Below, piece by piece: positions 23,530 to 31,932 of a stretch of 37,346 bases of DNA (positions within the stretch are counted from its first letter, which is position 1; each line of letters opens with the position of its first letter). The stretch spans positions 1-37,346 of the forward strand of contig DYJH01000014.1 in the NCBI GenBank assembly GCA_020723255.1. The letters are read 5' to 3'. A model generated the notes under the pieces. The model did not search any database. It had not been told where the DNA came from and saw only the letters and a program-made list of their open reading frames with translations. The DNA is from Desulfonema limicola (GTDB lineage Bacteria; Desulfobacterota; Desulfobacteria; Desulfobacterales; RPRI01). A program made the translations under genes and the position numbers.

Positions 23530-24396
23530 TTGAAAAAAAGAAAAGTTGCTTATACTGAAAATTATCAAAAATTAATGGCCAACCTTGCCGCAGGGAGAAC
23601 ATTCGAAGAGCAGTTAAAATGCATCGACGATACCGGAAATCATGCCCCTGTTTGGTTTTTAAGGGTTGGATTGCTAAAAGCCCTTGGTGTTCCTGAACCC
23701 AGGAAGAATTCAGAAAACTTTATAACATTCGGTTGTTATGTTCCATTTATGAGCTTATCAAAGTTTGGCGACACGCTCAAGCTTTTGGATCTGCTGGGAA
23801 TTGAATATAACTACTCGCCGGACAAGGAGATCTGTTGCGGCGCCCCCCCGTTTCAGGACTGTGTCGAATTTGAGGAAGTCACAGAAGAAGAAAGGCAAAA
23901 AATACAGGCAAGATGTAAAGAATATATGCAATTTAACTGGGATCTTGGAAAGCAGGCGGGAGCAAAAAACATGGTCTATGTTTGTCATGCATGCGCTGCT
24001 CTGGTGAAAATGACGTTCCCGGAAGATGCCAACATTCACCGATGGGTCTATGATCCGATTATGGACAAGCTGGAAGAGAAAACCCTTGAGATTGCTCCAA
24101 CGGTGATGGGGTATTTTGAAGGATGCCACAAACATTTCCCATACTTCGGAAGTCTTGATTGGCCGAGATATCGTAAGGTGTTGGGCAGCATAAAAGGATT
24201 AACGCTTGTAGACCTGGATAACCGTTTTTGCTGCAAACAGCATCCTGATCGCATTTTAGAGGATGCTGAAAAAAAGAATTTGAAAACCATTCTGGTTCCC
24301 TGCGGCGATGGTCATTATTTTCTTAAGCAGGCATTCCAGGAAAAAATGGAAGTCAAAAATTTATCGGAAGTATTGCTGCAGGTATTGAGAGGCTAA
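23530..24396 (+). CDS. HdrB-like CCG-domain protein
   Basis: This 288-aa protein starts at TTG 23530 behind AAAGGAGGAG. The first CCG motif is complete: C69, C102-C103 (ICCGAPP) and C152-x2-C155 (CHAC). The second is degenerate: C199, C234-C235 (FCCK) and C258, where the expected second Cys of the CxxC is Gly261, followed by His262. HdrB of heterodisulfide reductase holds two non-cubane [4Fe-4S] clusters bound by two full CCG motifs, so here the second site would be incomplete or use His. Without HdrA or HdrC next to it, this is probably a stand-alone thiol/electron-transfer protein serving one of the neighbouring oxidoreductases. It lies 72 nt behind the EthD gene. Confidence 0.75.
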   Translation: MKKRKVAYTENYQKLMANLAAGRTFEEQLKCIDDTGNHAPVWFLRVGLLKALGVPEPRKNSENFITFGCYVPFMSLSKFGDTLKLLDLLGIEYNYSPDKEICCGAPPFQDCVEFEEVTEEERQKIQARCKEYMQFNWDLGKQAGAKNMVYVCHACAALVKMTFPEDANIHRWVYDPIMDKLEEKTLEIAPTVMGYFEGCHKHFPYFGSLDWPRYRKVLGSIKGLTLVDLDNRFCCKQHPDRILEDAEKKNLKTILVPCGDGHYFLKQAFQEKMEVKNLSEVLLQVLRG

Positions 24397-24424
24397 AAGC
24401 AATATCTAAAAGAAAGGATAAAAA

Positions 24425-25234
24425 ATGGATCTGGGGATTAAGGGGAAAGTAGCTGTTGTTACAGCGGGTTCACACGGCATAGGTCGCAAGATCTCGGAAG
24501 AACTTGGTCGCAATGGCTGCCGTGTTGTGGTTGTTGCACGAGGGCAGGAACAACTTGAAAGTACGGTCAGCGCAATACAGAAAGAAGGTGGAAAGGCTAT
24601 TGCTGTTTCGGCTGATATAAATGATTTTAACAACCATCCAAAAATCATTGAACAGGCAACTGCAGCCTTCGGTATTCCTGATATAGCCATCTTTTCTCCG
24701 CTGGGGCCGCCGGCAGGAACATTCGATGAATTCAATGATGCTGATTTTGATCAAGCTTACGCCTATGTTGTCAAGGGGTTTGCCAATTTTGCCCGTACCG
24801 TTGCACCCGGCATGAAGGACAAGAAATGGGGGCGCATCGTAACGATCGGTTCCGGTCATGCCAAGCTTCCAGGCCGCCTCGCCGGATTCGGATTTGATTA
24901 TGTGCTGGCCAATACTGTTCGTCCCGCCTCTTTGGGACTGAGCCGCAGCCTGGCCGATGAACTAGCCCCGTTTGGAATCACCGTAAACATGATTGCGCCC
25001 GGATTCATAGAAACAGGTGAAAGGTTTGATGCATTTTTTCAAAAACGCGCCAATATCGCTGGGCTGACCTACCAGCAATTTATGGATCGGATCATGGACC
25101 GGATTCCGATGAAGCACTTTGGCCGTCCCGAAGAAGTTGCTGATTTATGTGTTTTTTTGTGCTCGGCTAAAGCCAGTTATATTACCGGACAATATATTGT
25201 CGTTGACGGCGGCCATATGCAAACCTACTTCTAG
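24425..25234 (+). CDS. Short-chain dehydrogenase/reductase with atypical active site
   Basis: This 269-aa classical-size SDR has the cofactor motif TAGSHGIG (13-20), an acidic SADIND segment (62-67), Ser143 in TIGSGHA, and a C-terminal PxEVADLCVFLCSAKASYITGQ...VDGG block, as in FabG-like reductases. At the active site the usual Tyr-x3-Lys reads Tyr159-V-L-A-Asn163, so the catalytic Lys is replaced by Asn. A sub-group of FabG-like SDRs shares an SN-x-x-R-type segment here, so the protein may be active on an unusual substrate or may have lost oxidoreductase activity. It starts at ATG 24425 with AAAGGA and is followed immediately by molybdo-enzyme D. Confidence 0.82.
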   Translation: MDLGIKGKVAVVTAGSHGIGRKISEELGRNGCRVVVVARGQEQLESTVSAIQKEGGKAIAVSADINDFNNHPKIIEQATAAFGIPDIAIFSPLGPPAGTFDEFNDADFDQAYAYVVKGFANFARTVAPGMKDKKWGRIVTIGSGHAKLPGRLAGFGFDYVLANTVRPASLGLSRSLADELAPFGITVNMIAPGFIETGERFDAFFQKRANIAGLTYQQFMDRIMDRIPMKHFGRPEEVADLCVFLCSAKASYITGQYIVVDGGHMQTYF

Positions 25235-25270
25235 ATGCTTGGTTCCCCATTGTTGACAAGGAGGCAGATG

Positions 25271-27484
25271 ATGTCTGAGACAGATAAAAGAGAAACAATT
25301 CGTACTGTATGTGCTTTAAGAGACGGTGCCATGTGCGGGATTATGGCGCACGTAGAGGACGGCAGGATTACAAAGGTGACTCCTGCTGACTTTCCCGACA
25401 GTTTTGATCGCGGTTGTTGCACAACAGGCCTTGCTACACCGCAATGGATATATCACCCTGACCGTATTCGTTACCCGTTGAAGCGCATAGGTGAACGGGG
25501 GGAAGGCAAATGGAAGCGGGTGTCCTGGGAAGAGGCGATGGATGGCATTGCAGATAAACTAAAAGAACTGATTAAGCGTCATGGCCCTAGTTCAATTGTC
25601 TGGAATGCGGATCCAAGTGCTGTAGGGAACCTGAAATGGGCAGGTTATTCAAGGGTGGCAAGCCTCACAAAGAGCACATGGCTTGATATTGTCGGCTTTG
25701 GCGATTCCGCGGGACTTTGTGCCAACCTGGCAACTTTTGGGGCACTTGGAGGGCGATATCTTGTTCCCAATAAAGATCCTAAATTCAGTTTCGTTTGGGG
25801 CATCAATCCGGCATCCACCAGTTGGCGCACCATGCGAACAATAATGAGAGACAAAGAAAACGGCTGTAAACTAGTTTGCATTGATCCGCGCTATTCCAGG
25901 ACAGCTTCCCGCTGTGATGAGCATATCCCGATCAGACCAGGGACAGACGGTGCCCTGGCCCTTGCAATGATACATGTGATTATAGAACAGGGGCTTGTAG
26001 ATAAACGGTTTATAGGTGACCATACGGTAGGCCCTTTACTGGTAAGAGATGATAACGGAATGTTTCTCAGAGAAACTGACCTGATCAAAGATGGTAAAGC
26101 TGATCGATTCATGGTCTTTGACGAGGCTGCCGGCAAGGCTCAGGCAGTTGATATGGCACAAACACCGGCTCTTAGCGGCAGCTATTTGATTGACGGCATC
26201 GCCTGCAAGCCGGCTTTTGTGTTGCTGGCTGATATGGTTAAAATCTATACGCCTGAAAAAGCATCGGAAATCACAGATGTTCCGGCTGAAACAATACATC
26301 GTCTGGCTGTTGATTACGCAACCGGAAAACCGGCTGTTATACGTTTGGGGCTGGGTTCGCAAAGAAGTTTTTATGGGGATCTTTCCTGGCGGGCTATCAA
26401 TACACTGGCAGCAATTACAGGAAATATAAACCTGAAAGAACTTTCCCGTTTTGTATTGAATTCGTCTGCCGTTATGATGCCGGGTGAGACATATTATCAT
26501 CTGCCGGTTATGAAGCTCGATGATGCCATTACCAAAGGTGATCCCTTTCCGGTAAAAGCCCTATGGATTGCAAGCGAGAACTTTCTCAATCAAATGCCGG
26601 ATATGAACAGGATTGTTAATGATCTTCTGCCTTGTCTGGAGCTGATTGTGGTTGTCGATCTTGCCATGACGGTCACGGCAAAATATGCAGACTACGTTCT
26701 GCCGGAGGCCTCATTCTTTGAATATGTTGATCTGCTTGATAGTTATCCTGTCTACACTCCGTATTTACAACTCCAGCAGAAGGTCATCGAACCGCTTTAC
26801 GAATCTAAATCCGATTTTCAGATCGCAGCCGAACTAGGCAGAAGAATGGGTTTTGGTGAATACTTTAATAAGACTGAGGAACAATATTTAGAGGAGTTTC
26901 TTGCTTCAGATCATCCTTCCATGGAAGGTATTAATCTGGAAAGATTGAAACAAGGTCCGGTAAAAGCAAAACCGACAGAAAAAATTCAGGAATTGAAAAC
27001 GCCGACAGGCAGGATTGAATTCTATGTTGAAAGGCTGAAACCCTTCGGCCAGGAGTTGCCTGTTTATATAGAACCCATAGAAAGCGTTAGGAGCGAAAAA
27101 GCAAAAATCTATCCATTAAGTTTTATAACTTCACATCCAAAGTACCGGAAAAGCTCGGCAATGGGTAATGTTGAAGCTCTGACAAGGCATGATCCCGAAC
27201 CGTTTCTCAATATTAACCCAAAAGATGCTGAACCAAGAAAAATTATTGATGGAGATGTGGTCCGGGTCTTTAATGATCGTGGAAAAGTAAAACTGAAAGC
27301 TAAACTCAACCCGAATATAAAGCCCGGTGTTGTTGATATACAGCAGGGTTGGTGGCCCGAACATTATCTGGAGGGCCACCACAACCAGTTGACGCATGGG
27401 ATAATTAACCCGGCCCAGGCAGCGATTTTCCAGCCCAATGCCGCATTATTCGATGTGCTTGTTGAGGTGAAAAAGGCACAGTGA
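25271..27484 (+). CDS. DMSO-reductase-family molybdo/tungsto-enzyme D (Asp-substituted FeS motif)
   Basis: This 737-aa protein uses ATG 25271, because AAGGAGG lies six bases upstream and this start aligns exactly with A and C; the track start at 25235 precedes the RBS. It shows C14-x3-D18-x3-C22-x27-C50 (with an extra Cys at 49), conserving the Asp-for-Cys substitution. GDSAGLCANL keeps the candidate metal-ligand Cys. It is more distant from A and C than they are from each other (for example VWGINPASTSWRTMR and CIDPRYSRTASR). The C-terminal domain has TSHPKYRKSSAMGN. A lipocalin-like gene follows it instead of preceding it. Cytoplasmic, no dedicated partner subunit. Reaction unknown. Confidence 0.85.
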   Translation: MSETDKRETIRTVCALRDGAMCGIMAHVEDGRITKVTPADFPDSFDRGCCTTGLATPQWIYHPDRIRYPLKRIGERGEGKWKRVSWEEAMDGIADKLKELIKRHGPSSIVWNADPSAVGNLKWAGYSRVASLTKSTWLDIVGFGDSAGLCANLATFGALGGRYLVPNKDPKFSFVWGINPASTSWRTMRTIMRDKENGCKLVCIDPRYSRTASRCDEHIPIRPGTDGALALAMIHVIIEQGLVDKRFIGDHTVGPLLVRDDNGMFLRETDLIKDGKADRFMVFDEAAGKAQAVDMAQTPALSGSYLIDGIACKPAFVLLADMVKIYTPEKASEITDVPAETIHRLAVDYATGKPAVIRLGLGSQRSFYGDLSWRAINTLAAITGNINLKELSRFVLNSSAVMMPGETYYHLPVMKLDDAITKGDPFPVKALWIASENFLNQMPDMNRIVNDLLPCLELIVVVDLAMTVTAKYADYVLPEASFFEYVDLLDSYPVYTPYLQLQQKVIEPLYESKSDFQIAAELGRRMGFGEYFNKTEEQYLEEFLASDHPSMEGINLERLKQGPVKAKPTEKIQELKTPTGRIEFYVERLKPFGQELPVYIEPIESVRSEKAKIYPLSFITSHPKYRKSSAMGNVEALTRHDPEPFLNINPKDAEPRKIIDGDVVRVFNDRGKVKLKAKLNPNIKPGVVDIQQGWWPEHYLEGHHNQLTHGIINPAQAAIFQPNAALFDVLVEVKKAQ

Positions 27485-27582
27485 ATCGACAGACCAAAGT
27501 CACCCGGCTGCTGTCTTGTGAATATCAATGTAATATAATGCTAAGTGAATACACACAATGATTATTCCAAAGGAGACTGAAC

Positions 27583-28674
27583 ATGCTCACTAAAAACGAT
27601 GAATTGCTTTGCCACCAGATTCCCTCAACCTTCGACCATGTTGTGGACAGCGGAGATAACTGGCGAGAAAATGTATGGTGTGGGGCATTTGACATCTCGG
27701 GGAAAATTTTTTTGAGTTCCGTATTTGGTGTCTCTACCAACCGCAATGTAATGGATTCCTCCGGGTTATTAACAATCGACAAAAAAACACAATATAACGT
27801 TAGAGCATCAAGAGAACTAAGGCCCAAAAACGATGAGGTTAAGGTAGGTCCGCTTTCCTATCATATAGTTGAGGGTCTGAAACGGGTCACCTGGGTTTTG
27901 GCGGAAAACGACTACGGTATCAGCTGGGAAGTGGATTTTGAAGGCCGGATGAGACCCCATGAAGAAATTCCCCAGTTTGCCAGAAACCGGGGCCGTGTAA
28001 TAGAGAATATCTGCCGTTTCGGACAAACGGGACGAGCAAAGGGCTGGGTTAAAGTGGAAGGAAAAACCTATGACATCAAGCCCGATACATGGTGGGCTCA
28101 CCGGGACCATTCCTGGGGAATCCGCTGGCACCATAATCTGTACACTGAAGATCATGGTTTTCAGCCGCCGGAACCGCTAAAAGGTTTTTTGATGAACTGG
28201 AATATTTTACAGTTCGATAAGTGGTCTATCTGCTCAACTCTCAGAGAAGACCATAACGGCAAAGTGCTGGATTTCAGCGGTACCGCCAGCTATGCTTACA
28301 GCGAAGCCAAACCTGAACTAAAACTTATACGCGAGTTTCACGATTTCGAACTTGTGCCGGGAACCAAAAGATTGCAGTCGGGACGTATCGTTTACACGGA
28401 CGCTGATGGGCAGGAAATAGAAATTACTGTTCGGGCAGTTACCATTATTTACTTGCAGGCAGGCGGTTACTGGCCTTACAAGGGCTTTCGCCTCGGCAGG
28501 TGGATGGGACATGACTGGATAGATGGTGAGAAACTGGATCTTTTGAATCCGGGGGCTGTCAAAGAGGTGTCCGAGGCGCCGACATACATGGTTGAATGCC
28601 GTTGCGGCGATGAGGTCGGTTACGGAATGATGCAGTTTGGTGTCTATGGGAAACACCCCCGTTATGCACCTTGA
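27583..28674 (+). CDS. AttH/DUF7064-type lipocalin-like protein
   Basis: This 363-aa protein starts at ATG 27583 (CAAAGGAG). Its pattern of beta-strands, with a C-terminal domain entry GRAKGWVKVEGKTYDI followed by WWAHRDHSWGIR, is characteristic of the AttH/hydroxyneurosporene-synthase-like and DUF7064/DUF7065 proteins common in steroid and terpenoid degradation clusters of actinobacteria and proteobacteria. In related CrtC-fold proteins this region surrounds a hydrophobic pocket. No catalytic reaction has been assigned. It is distantly similar in layout to the 13065 protein but not a close paralog. The next gene, an APH-type kinase, overlaps the track ORF end and lies 14 nt downstream; such kinases commonly accompany this family. 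Confidence 0.7.
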   Translation: MLTKNDELLCHQIPSTFDHVVDSGDNWRENVWCGAFDISGKIFLSSVFGVSTNRNVMDSSGLLTIDKKTQYNVRASRELRPKNDEVKVGPLSYHIVEGLKRVTWVLAENDYGISWEVDFEGRMRPHEEIPQFARNRGRVIENICRFGQTGRAKGWVKVEGKTYDIKPDTWWAHRDHSWGIRWHHNLYTEDHGFQPPEPLKGFLMNWNILQFDKWSICSTLREDHNGKVLDFSGTASYAYSEAKPELKLIREFHDFELVPGTKRLQSGRIVYTDADGQEIEITVRAVTIIYLQAGGYWPYKGFRLGRWMGHDWIDGEKLDLLNPGAVKEVSEAPTYMVECRCGDEVGYGMMQFGVYGKHPRYAP

Positions 28675-28688
28675 CAGAGGAGGCGATA

Positions 28689-29750
28689 ATGAAGGAAGAA
28701 TTAGATCTGGAGGCTATGCGGGTTAATCTGCTGGATTGGTTTAAAAGCAAGCTGCCCCGTGATAGCGAACTTATACTTTCACCGTTGAAAAGACCTGGCG
28801 ATGGCATGAACGAGACTTTTTTTATCGACCTACAGTGGCGGCAAGGGGTGGAGACGATACAGGAAAAGCTGGTGATTCGTTGGCCTCCCCGCGGCATCTC
28901 GGTGTTTCCCAAGTATCATTACGACATGAAAAAGCAGTATATGCTGCTCGAAAGGTTATGGGGTACAGCAGTGCCTGTTCCCCGTGTCCGTTGGCTGGAA
29001 GAGAATGAGTCAGTGCTGGGCGGCCCTTTTTACATTATGGAGCGGGTTGAGGGATGGATTCCTGGAGAATTTCCTCCCTATCATATTGCCGGCCCGCTTT
29101 TTGAGGCGACAGAGGAAGAAAAAGCCCGGATTTGGTGGAAAGCCGTGGATGCGATAGCCAATATTCATACCCTCGACTGGGAGAAAGCCGGCCTGAGCTT
29201 TTTGGGTGTTCCACGAGGAGGCACGGACTTCATGGAGCGGCAGATCGCATATTTTGAGGAGATTTATGCGCTCAATAAAGAGCCGATGCCACAGATACTG
29301 GAAGCAACCAGAGACTGGCTTTTGCAGAACAGTTTTGCGCCGAAGCACCTTTCGTTATGCTGGGGTGATGCCCGATTGGGAAACATGATCATCAACAAAG
29401 GTGAAATAGCCGCGGTTCTTGACTGGGAAATGGTTCTTATCGGGGATCCTGAATCCGACCTTGGCTGGTTTGTCCATATGGATTGGGCTACCAGTGTGGG
29501 GCGTCCCGATTCGCCTTTTCCTCGCCTGGCTGGACTTCCCGATATGGGAGAGACCATTGCCCGCTACGAGAAGGTAACGAACAGAATTGTTGAGAATCTC
29601 TTTTACTACGAGGTTTTTGCCACCTGGCGCATGGCTATCTTTTTTACCCGTATGGAGCAGGATGCAAGATATATTGCCAGATCGAAAAGAGCAAAAGGCT
29701 TTATTACCAGGACTCATTATGAAAAGTTGCAAAACCTTCTATGCCTGTAG
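28689..29750 (+). CDS. APH-family phosphotransferase
   Basis: This 353-aa protein uses ATG 28689, six bases after AGAGGAGG, instead of the track's TTG 28671. The kinase fold is shown by the catalytic loop CWGDARLGNMI (D227, N232) and the metal-binding LDWEM (D245), followed by IGDPESDLGW. The usual HGD of aminoglycoside phosphotransferases is WGD, as in a subgroup found with acyl-CoA dehydrogenase and steroid-degradation genes. It probably phosphorylates a hydroxyl group of a pathway intermediate. No antibiotic-resistance role is suggested by the context. It is tightly coupled to the lipocalin-like gene. Confidence 0.82.
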   Translation: MKEELDLEAMRVNLLDWFKSKLPRDSELILSPLKRPGDGMNETFFIDLQWRQGVETIQEKLVIRWPPRGISVFPKYHYDMKKQYMLLERLWGTAVPVPRVRWLEENESVLGGPFYIMERVEGWIPGEFPPYHIAGPLFEATEEEKARIWWKAVDAIANIHTLDWEKAGLSFLGVPRGGTDFMERQIAYFEEIYALNKEPMPQILEATRDWLLQNSFAPKHLSLCWGDARLGNMIINKGEIAAVLDWEMVLIGDPESDLGWFVHMDWATSVGRPDSPFPRLAGLPDMGETIARYEKVTNRIVENLFYYEVFATWRMAIFFTRMEQDARYIARSKRAKGFITRTHYEKLQNLLCL

Positions 29751-29786
29751 TTATTACATATCAATGCATTAATAAAGGAGAAATTT

Positions 29787-30017
29787 ATGGCTGAACCACA
29801 AATAGAGATAAAAGCTGAGAACTGCTCGGGGTGTCTTCGTTGTTCCCTCGCGTGTTCATTTTATAACACAAAGGAGAGAGTTTTCAGTTTAGCTGAAGCA
29901 CAGATAGTGGTGAGGCCGGATGAAAGCAATGCCTGGTTTAATGTGGAATTTCGTGAAAACTGTACAAGCTGCGGTATTTGTGTGGAGCATTGCGATTTTG
30001 GCGCATTAACCTGGTAA
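29787..30017 (+). CDS. 2x[4Fe-4S] ferredoxin (AOR partner)
   Basis: This is a 76-aa small ferredoxin-type protein with two C-x2-C-x2/3-C-x3-C blocks: CSGCLRCSLAC near residues 13-23 and CTSCGICVEHC near 60-70. It starts at ATG 29787 behind AAAGGAG and lies 24 nt before the AOR gene, an arrangement usual for the ferredoxin-like small subunit (AorA-type) of bacterial tungsten aldehyde oxidoreductases. It is the likely electron acceptor or donor of the AOR and possibly of the Hcr-like complex and molybdo-enzymes, which lack dedicated carriers. Confidence 0.88.
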   Translation: MAEPQIEIKAENCSGCLRCSLACSFYNTKERVFSLAEAQIVVRPDESNAWFNVEFRENCTSCGICVEHCDFGALTW

Positions 30018-30041
30018 TGATGGTTTTATAGTGGGGGTATT

Positions 30042-31910
30042 ATGAAAAAGATTGGCGGCTATACAGGAAAAATCTTGAAAATAGATCTGGGAGAAAAACG
30101 AATCTTCACAGAGCCGCTTCCCGAAGAGTGGATCTCCAGCTTTACCGGCGGACTTGGGATAAGCTTTAAATTAGCCTATGACAATGCCTGTCCCAAAGAA
30201 GATGCTCTGGGACCGAAAAATGTTCTCATTTTTGGCGCCGGTCCTTTTGTCGGCACATTAATTCCGGGTGCCTGCAAGACTACTGTTGTCGCTAAGACTC
30301 CTGTATCGGGGTTTCTCGGAATTTCCGGCACCGGACATCTGGGGATGTTAAAGTTTACCGGTTATGACAATTTAATGATCACAGGCGAAGCAGATCGCCC
30401 TGTTTATCTGAAAATCGATGACGATGTAGAAATATGCGATGCAGGCGATCTCTGGGGGAAAGATACGTGGGATACTACTGAGGCGCTGTGGCAGAAACTT
30501 GGCAAGCAATTTGTAGTTGCCTGTATAGGGCCTGCCGGGGAAAATATGGCCGTTCAAGCCAGCATCATTGTCAACAAGTATTCCGCCTATGCACAGTCGG
30601 GTATGGGAGCAGTTATGGGATCTAAAAATCTCAAGGCAATAGCTCTTTCCGGTTCCAGGTCCATTTCTGTGGCTGATCCAGGCAGATTTTCCGAATTAAT
30701 AGATAAGGCTTATCATCAGTCTATTGAAAGTCAGAAAGAAACCATCAATGTTTTCAGAGAATGGGGGACTCTCCGTGCTATGGGTCCGCCTATCTCTCAA
30801 TTCGGTCCCCATGAATACAAAAATTACAGTGAGGTTGTTCCTCCTGATCTGCCTTACAAGTTTCCTCTCGACAGATTTATGAGCGAAATAAAAAGAGGAG
30901 ATATTTCCTGTATGGCATGTCCTATCGGCTGCAAACACCTTATTCGTATGCTTAAAGGAGACAAGGCCGGGGACAGCATGGCTGTTTCCTGTCTTGTTGG
31001 TGGTTTTCACGGATTTGCCGCCCACTGTGCGGTTGAAGGATGGGAAGACGCCATAAGGTGTGATGAATTATGCAACCGTCTGGGTATGGATTATCTGTCT
31101 GCCGGATCTGCTATTGCTTTTGCCATAGAGCTGTATCAGAAAAAAATCATAGATAAAACAGATACCGATGGCCTTGAGTTAAAATGGGGAGCAGCGGAAG
31201 AAGTTCAGGAACTGCTCCGGCAGATGGCATTAAAGCAGGGGTTTGGCAAGATACTTGCGCAAGGACTGATCAAAGGGCCTCAGCTTATCGGAAAAAACTC
31301 GGAAAAATATGCTGTGCATACCCGGGGGCACGCGATTTATTACGATCCGCGGCGGGCAATGTCTCCTGACTTGTTCAGCGATATGATTAACGCTTCGGGA
31401 GACAGGTTTCACGCACCGGGCTGGGCCGGCAAAACGATAACCAAAGAGTTTTTAGAGAGGCATTTAGGAATGCCCCCGGATCAGGCCGAACAAGCTGTAA
31501 CGGATATGAAAGGGTACGGGCTGGCGCGGTTTGCCAAGTGGGCGGAGGATAATGCTACAATGTTCGAGTGTCTGGGTTTGTGTCAGATGCCGCCCCATCA
31601 GAAGGTGGAATTAAGCGTGTGGGCCGGTCTCTATGAAGCTTTGACAGGGATAAAGACGGACGGGGAAAAGCTCTTGCATGCTGCAGTGCGTGTTTGGAAT
31701 ATCAGAAGGAAGTTTGACCTTCTGGAAGGCCGCACAAGAAAAGATGATAGCTTCATCGCCTGGCGCTTTGTTACGGAGCGTTTGGCCTCAGGTGGTGAAG
31801 ACCACGATCCTGTAAGCGAAGAGAGTTTTGATGCCCTGCTGACGGAATATTATAAAGAAAGAGGATGGGATCCCACAGAAGGATCTGTGAGGCAAGAAAG
31901 CAATGTTTAA
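30042..31910 (+). CDS. Tungsten aldehyde:ferredoxin oxidoreductase family protein
   Basis: This 622-aa protein has the normal length for the AOR family. The N-terminus GGYTGKILKIDLGEK, the pterin-binding-region QSGMGAVMGSKNLKAI (~186-200), and the [4Fe-4S] ligands C290-x2-C293-x3-C297 (CMACPIGC) with a fourth Cys in FECLGLC (C510 or C514) are all present. AOR enzymes interconvert aldehydes and carboxylates with ferredoxin; the family also includes BamB, the catalytic subunit of class II benzoyl-CoA reductase. The adjacent small ferredoxin and the lack of other bam genes favour an ordinary AOR-type enzyme, though the CLGLC-region context cannot exclude other substrates. The RBS is GGGGGT, 8 nt upstream. 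Confidence 0.88.
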   Translation: MKKIGGYTGKILKIDLGEKRIFTEPLPEEWISSFTGGLGISFKLAYDNACPKEDALGPKNVLIFGAGPFVGTLIPGACKTTVVAKTPVSGFLGISGTGHLGMLKFTGYDNLMITGEADRPVYLKIDDDVEICDAGDLWGKDTWDTTEALWQKLGKQFVVACIGPAGENMAVQASIIVNKYSAYAQSGMGAVMGSKNLKAIALSGSRSISVADPGRFSELIDKAYHQSIESQKETINVFREWGTLRAMGPPISQFGPHEYKNYSEVVPPDLPYKFPLDRFMSEIKRGDISCMACPIGCKHLIRMLKGDKAGDSMAVSCLVGGFHGFAAHCAVEGWEDAIRCDELCNRLGMDYLSAGSAIAFAIELYQKKIIDKTDTDGLELKWGAAEEVQELLRQMALKQGFGKILAQGLIKGPQLIGKNSEKYAVHTRGHAIYYDPRRAMSPDLFSDMINASGDRFHAPGWAGKTITKEFLERHLGMPPDQAEQAVTDMKGYGLARFAKWAEDNATMFECLGLCQMPPHQKVELSVWAGLYEALTGIKTDGEKLLHAAVRVWNIRRKFDLLEGRTRKDDSFIAWRFVTERLASGGEDHDPVSEESFDALLTEYYKERGWDPTEGSVRQESNV

Positions 31911-31932
31911 GATTAAAGAAGAGGATAATAGA

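Noticed and set aside
28689-29750. Aminoglycoside-resistance phosphotransferase
   Set aside because: Only the kinase fold is shared. The WGDARLGN subgroup and the catabolic neighbours point to a metabolic kinase.
30042-31910. BamB, the class II benzoyl-CoA reductase catalytic subunit
   Set aside because: It has an ordinary AOR length and an adjacent small ferredoxin, with no BamC-I partners in the window. The family overlap is real, but nothing supports the specific assignment.
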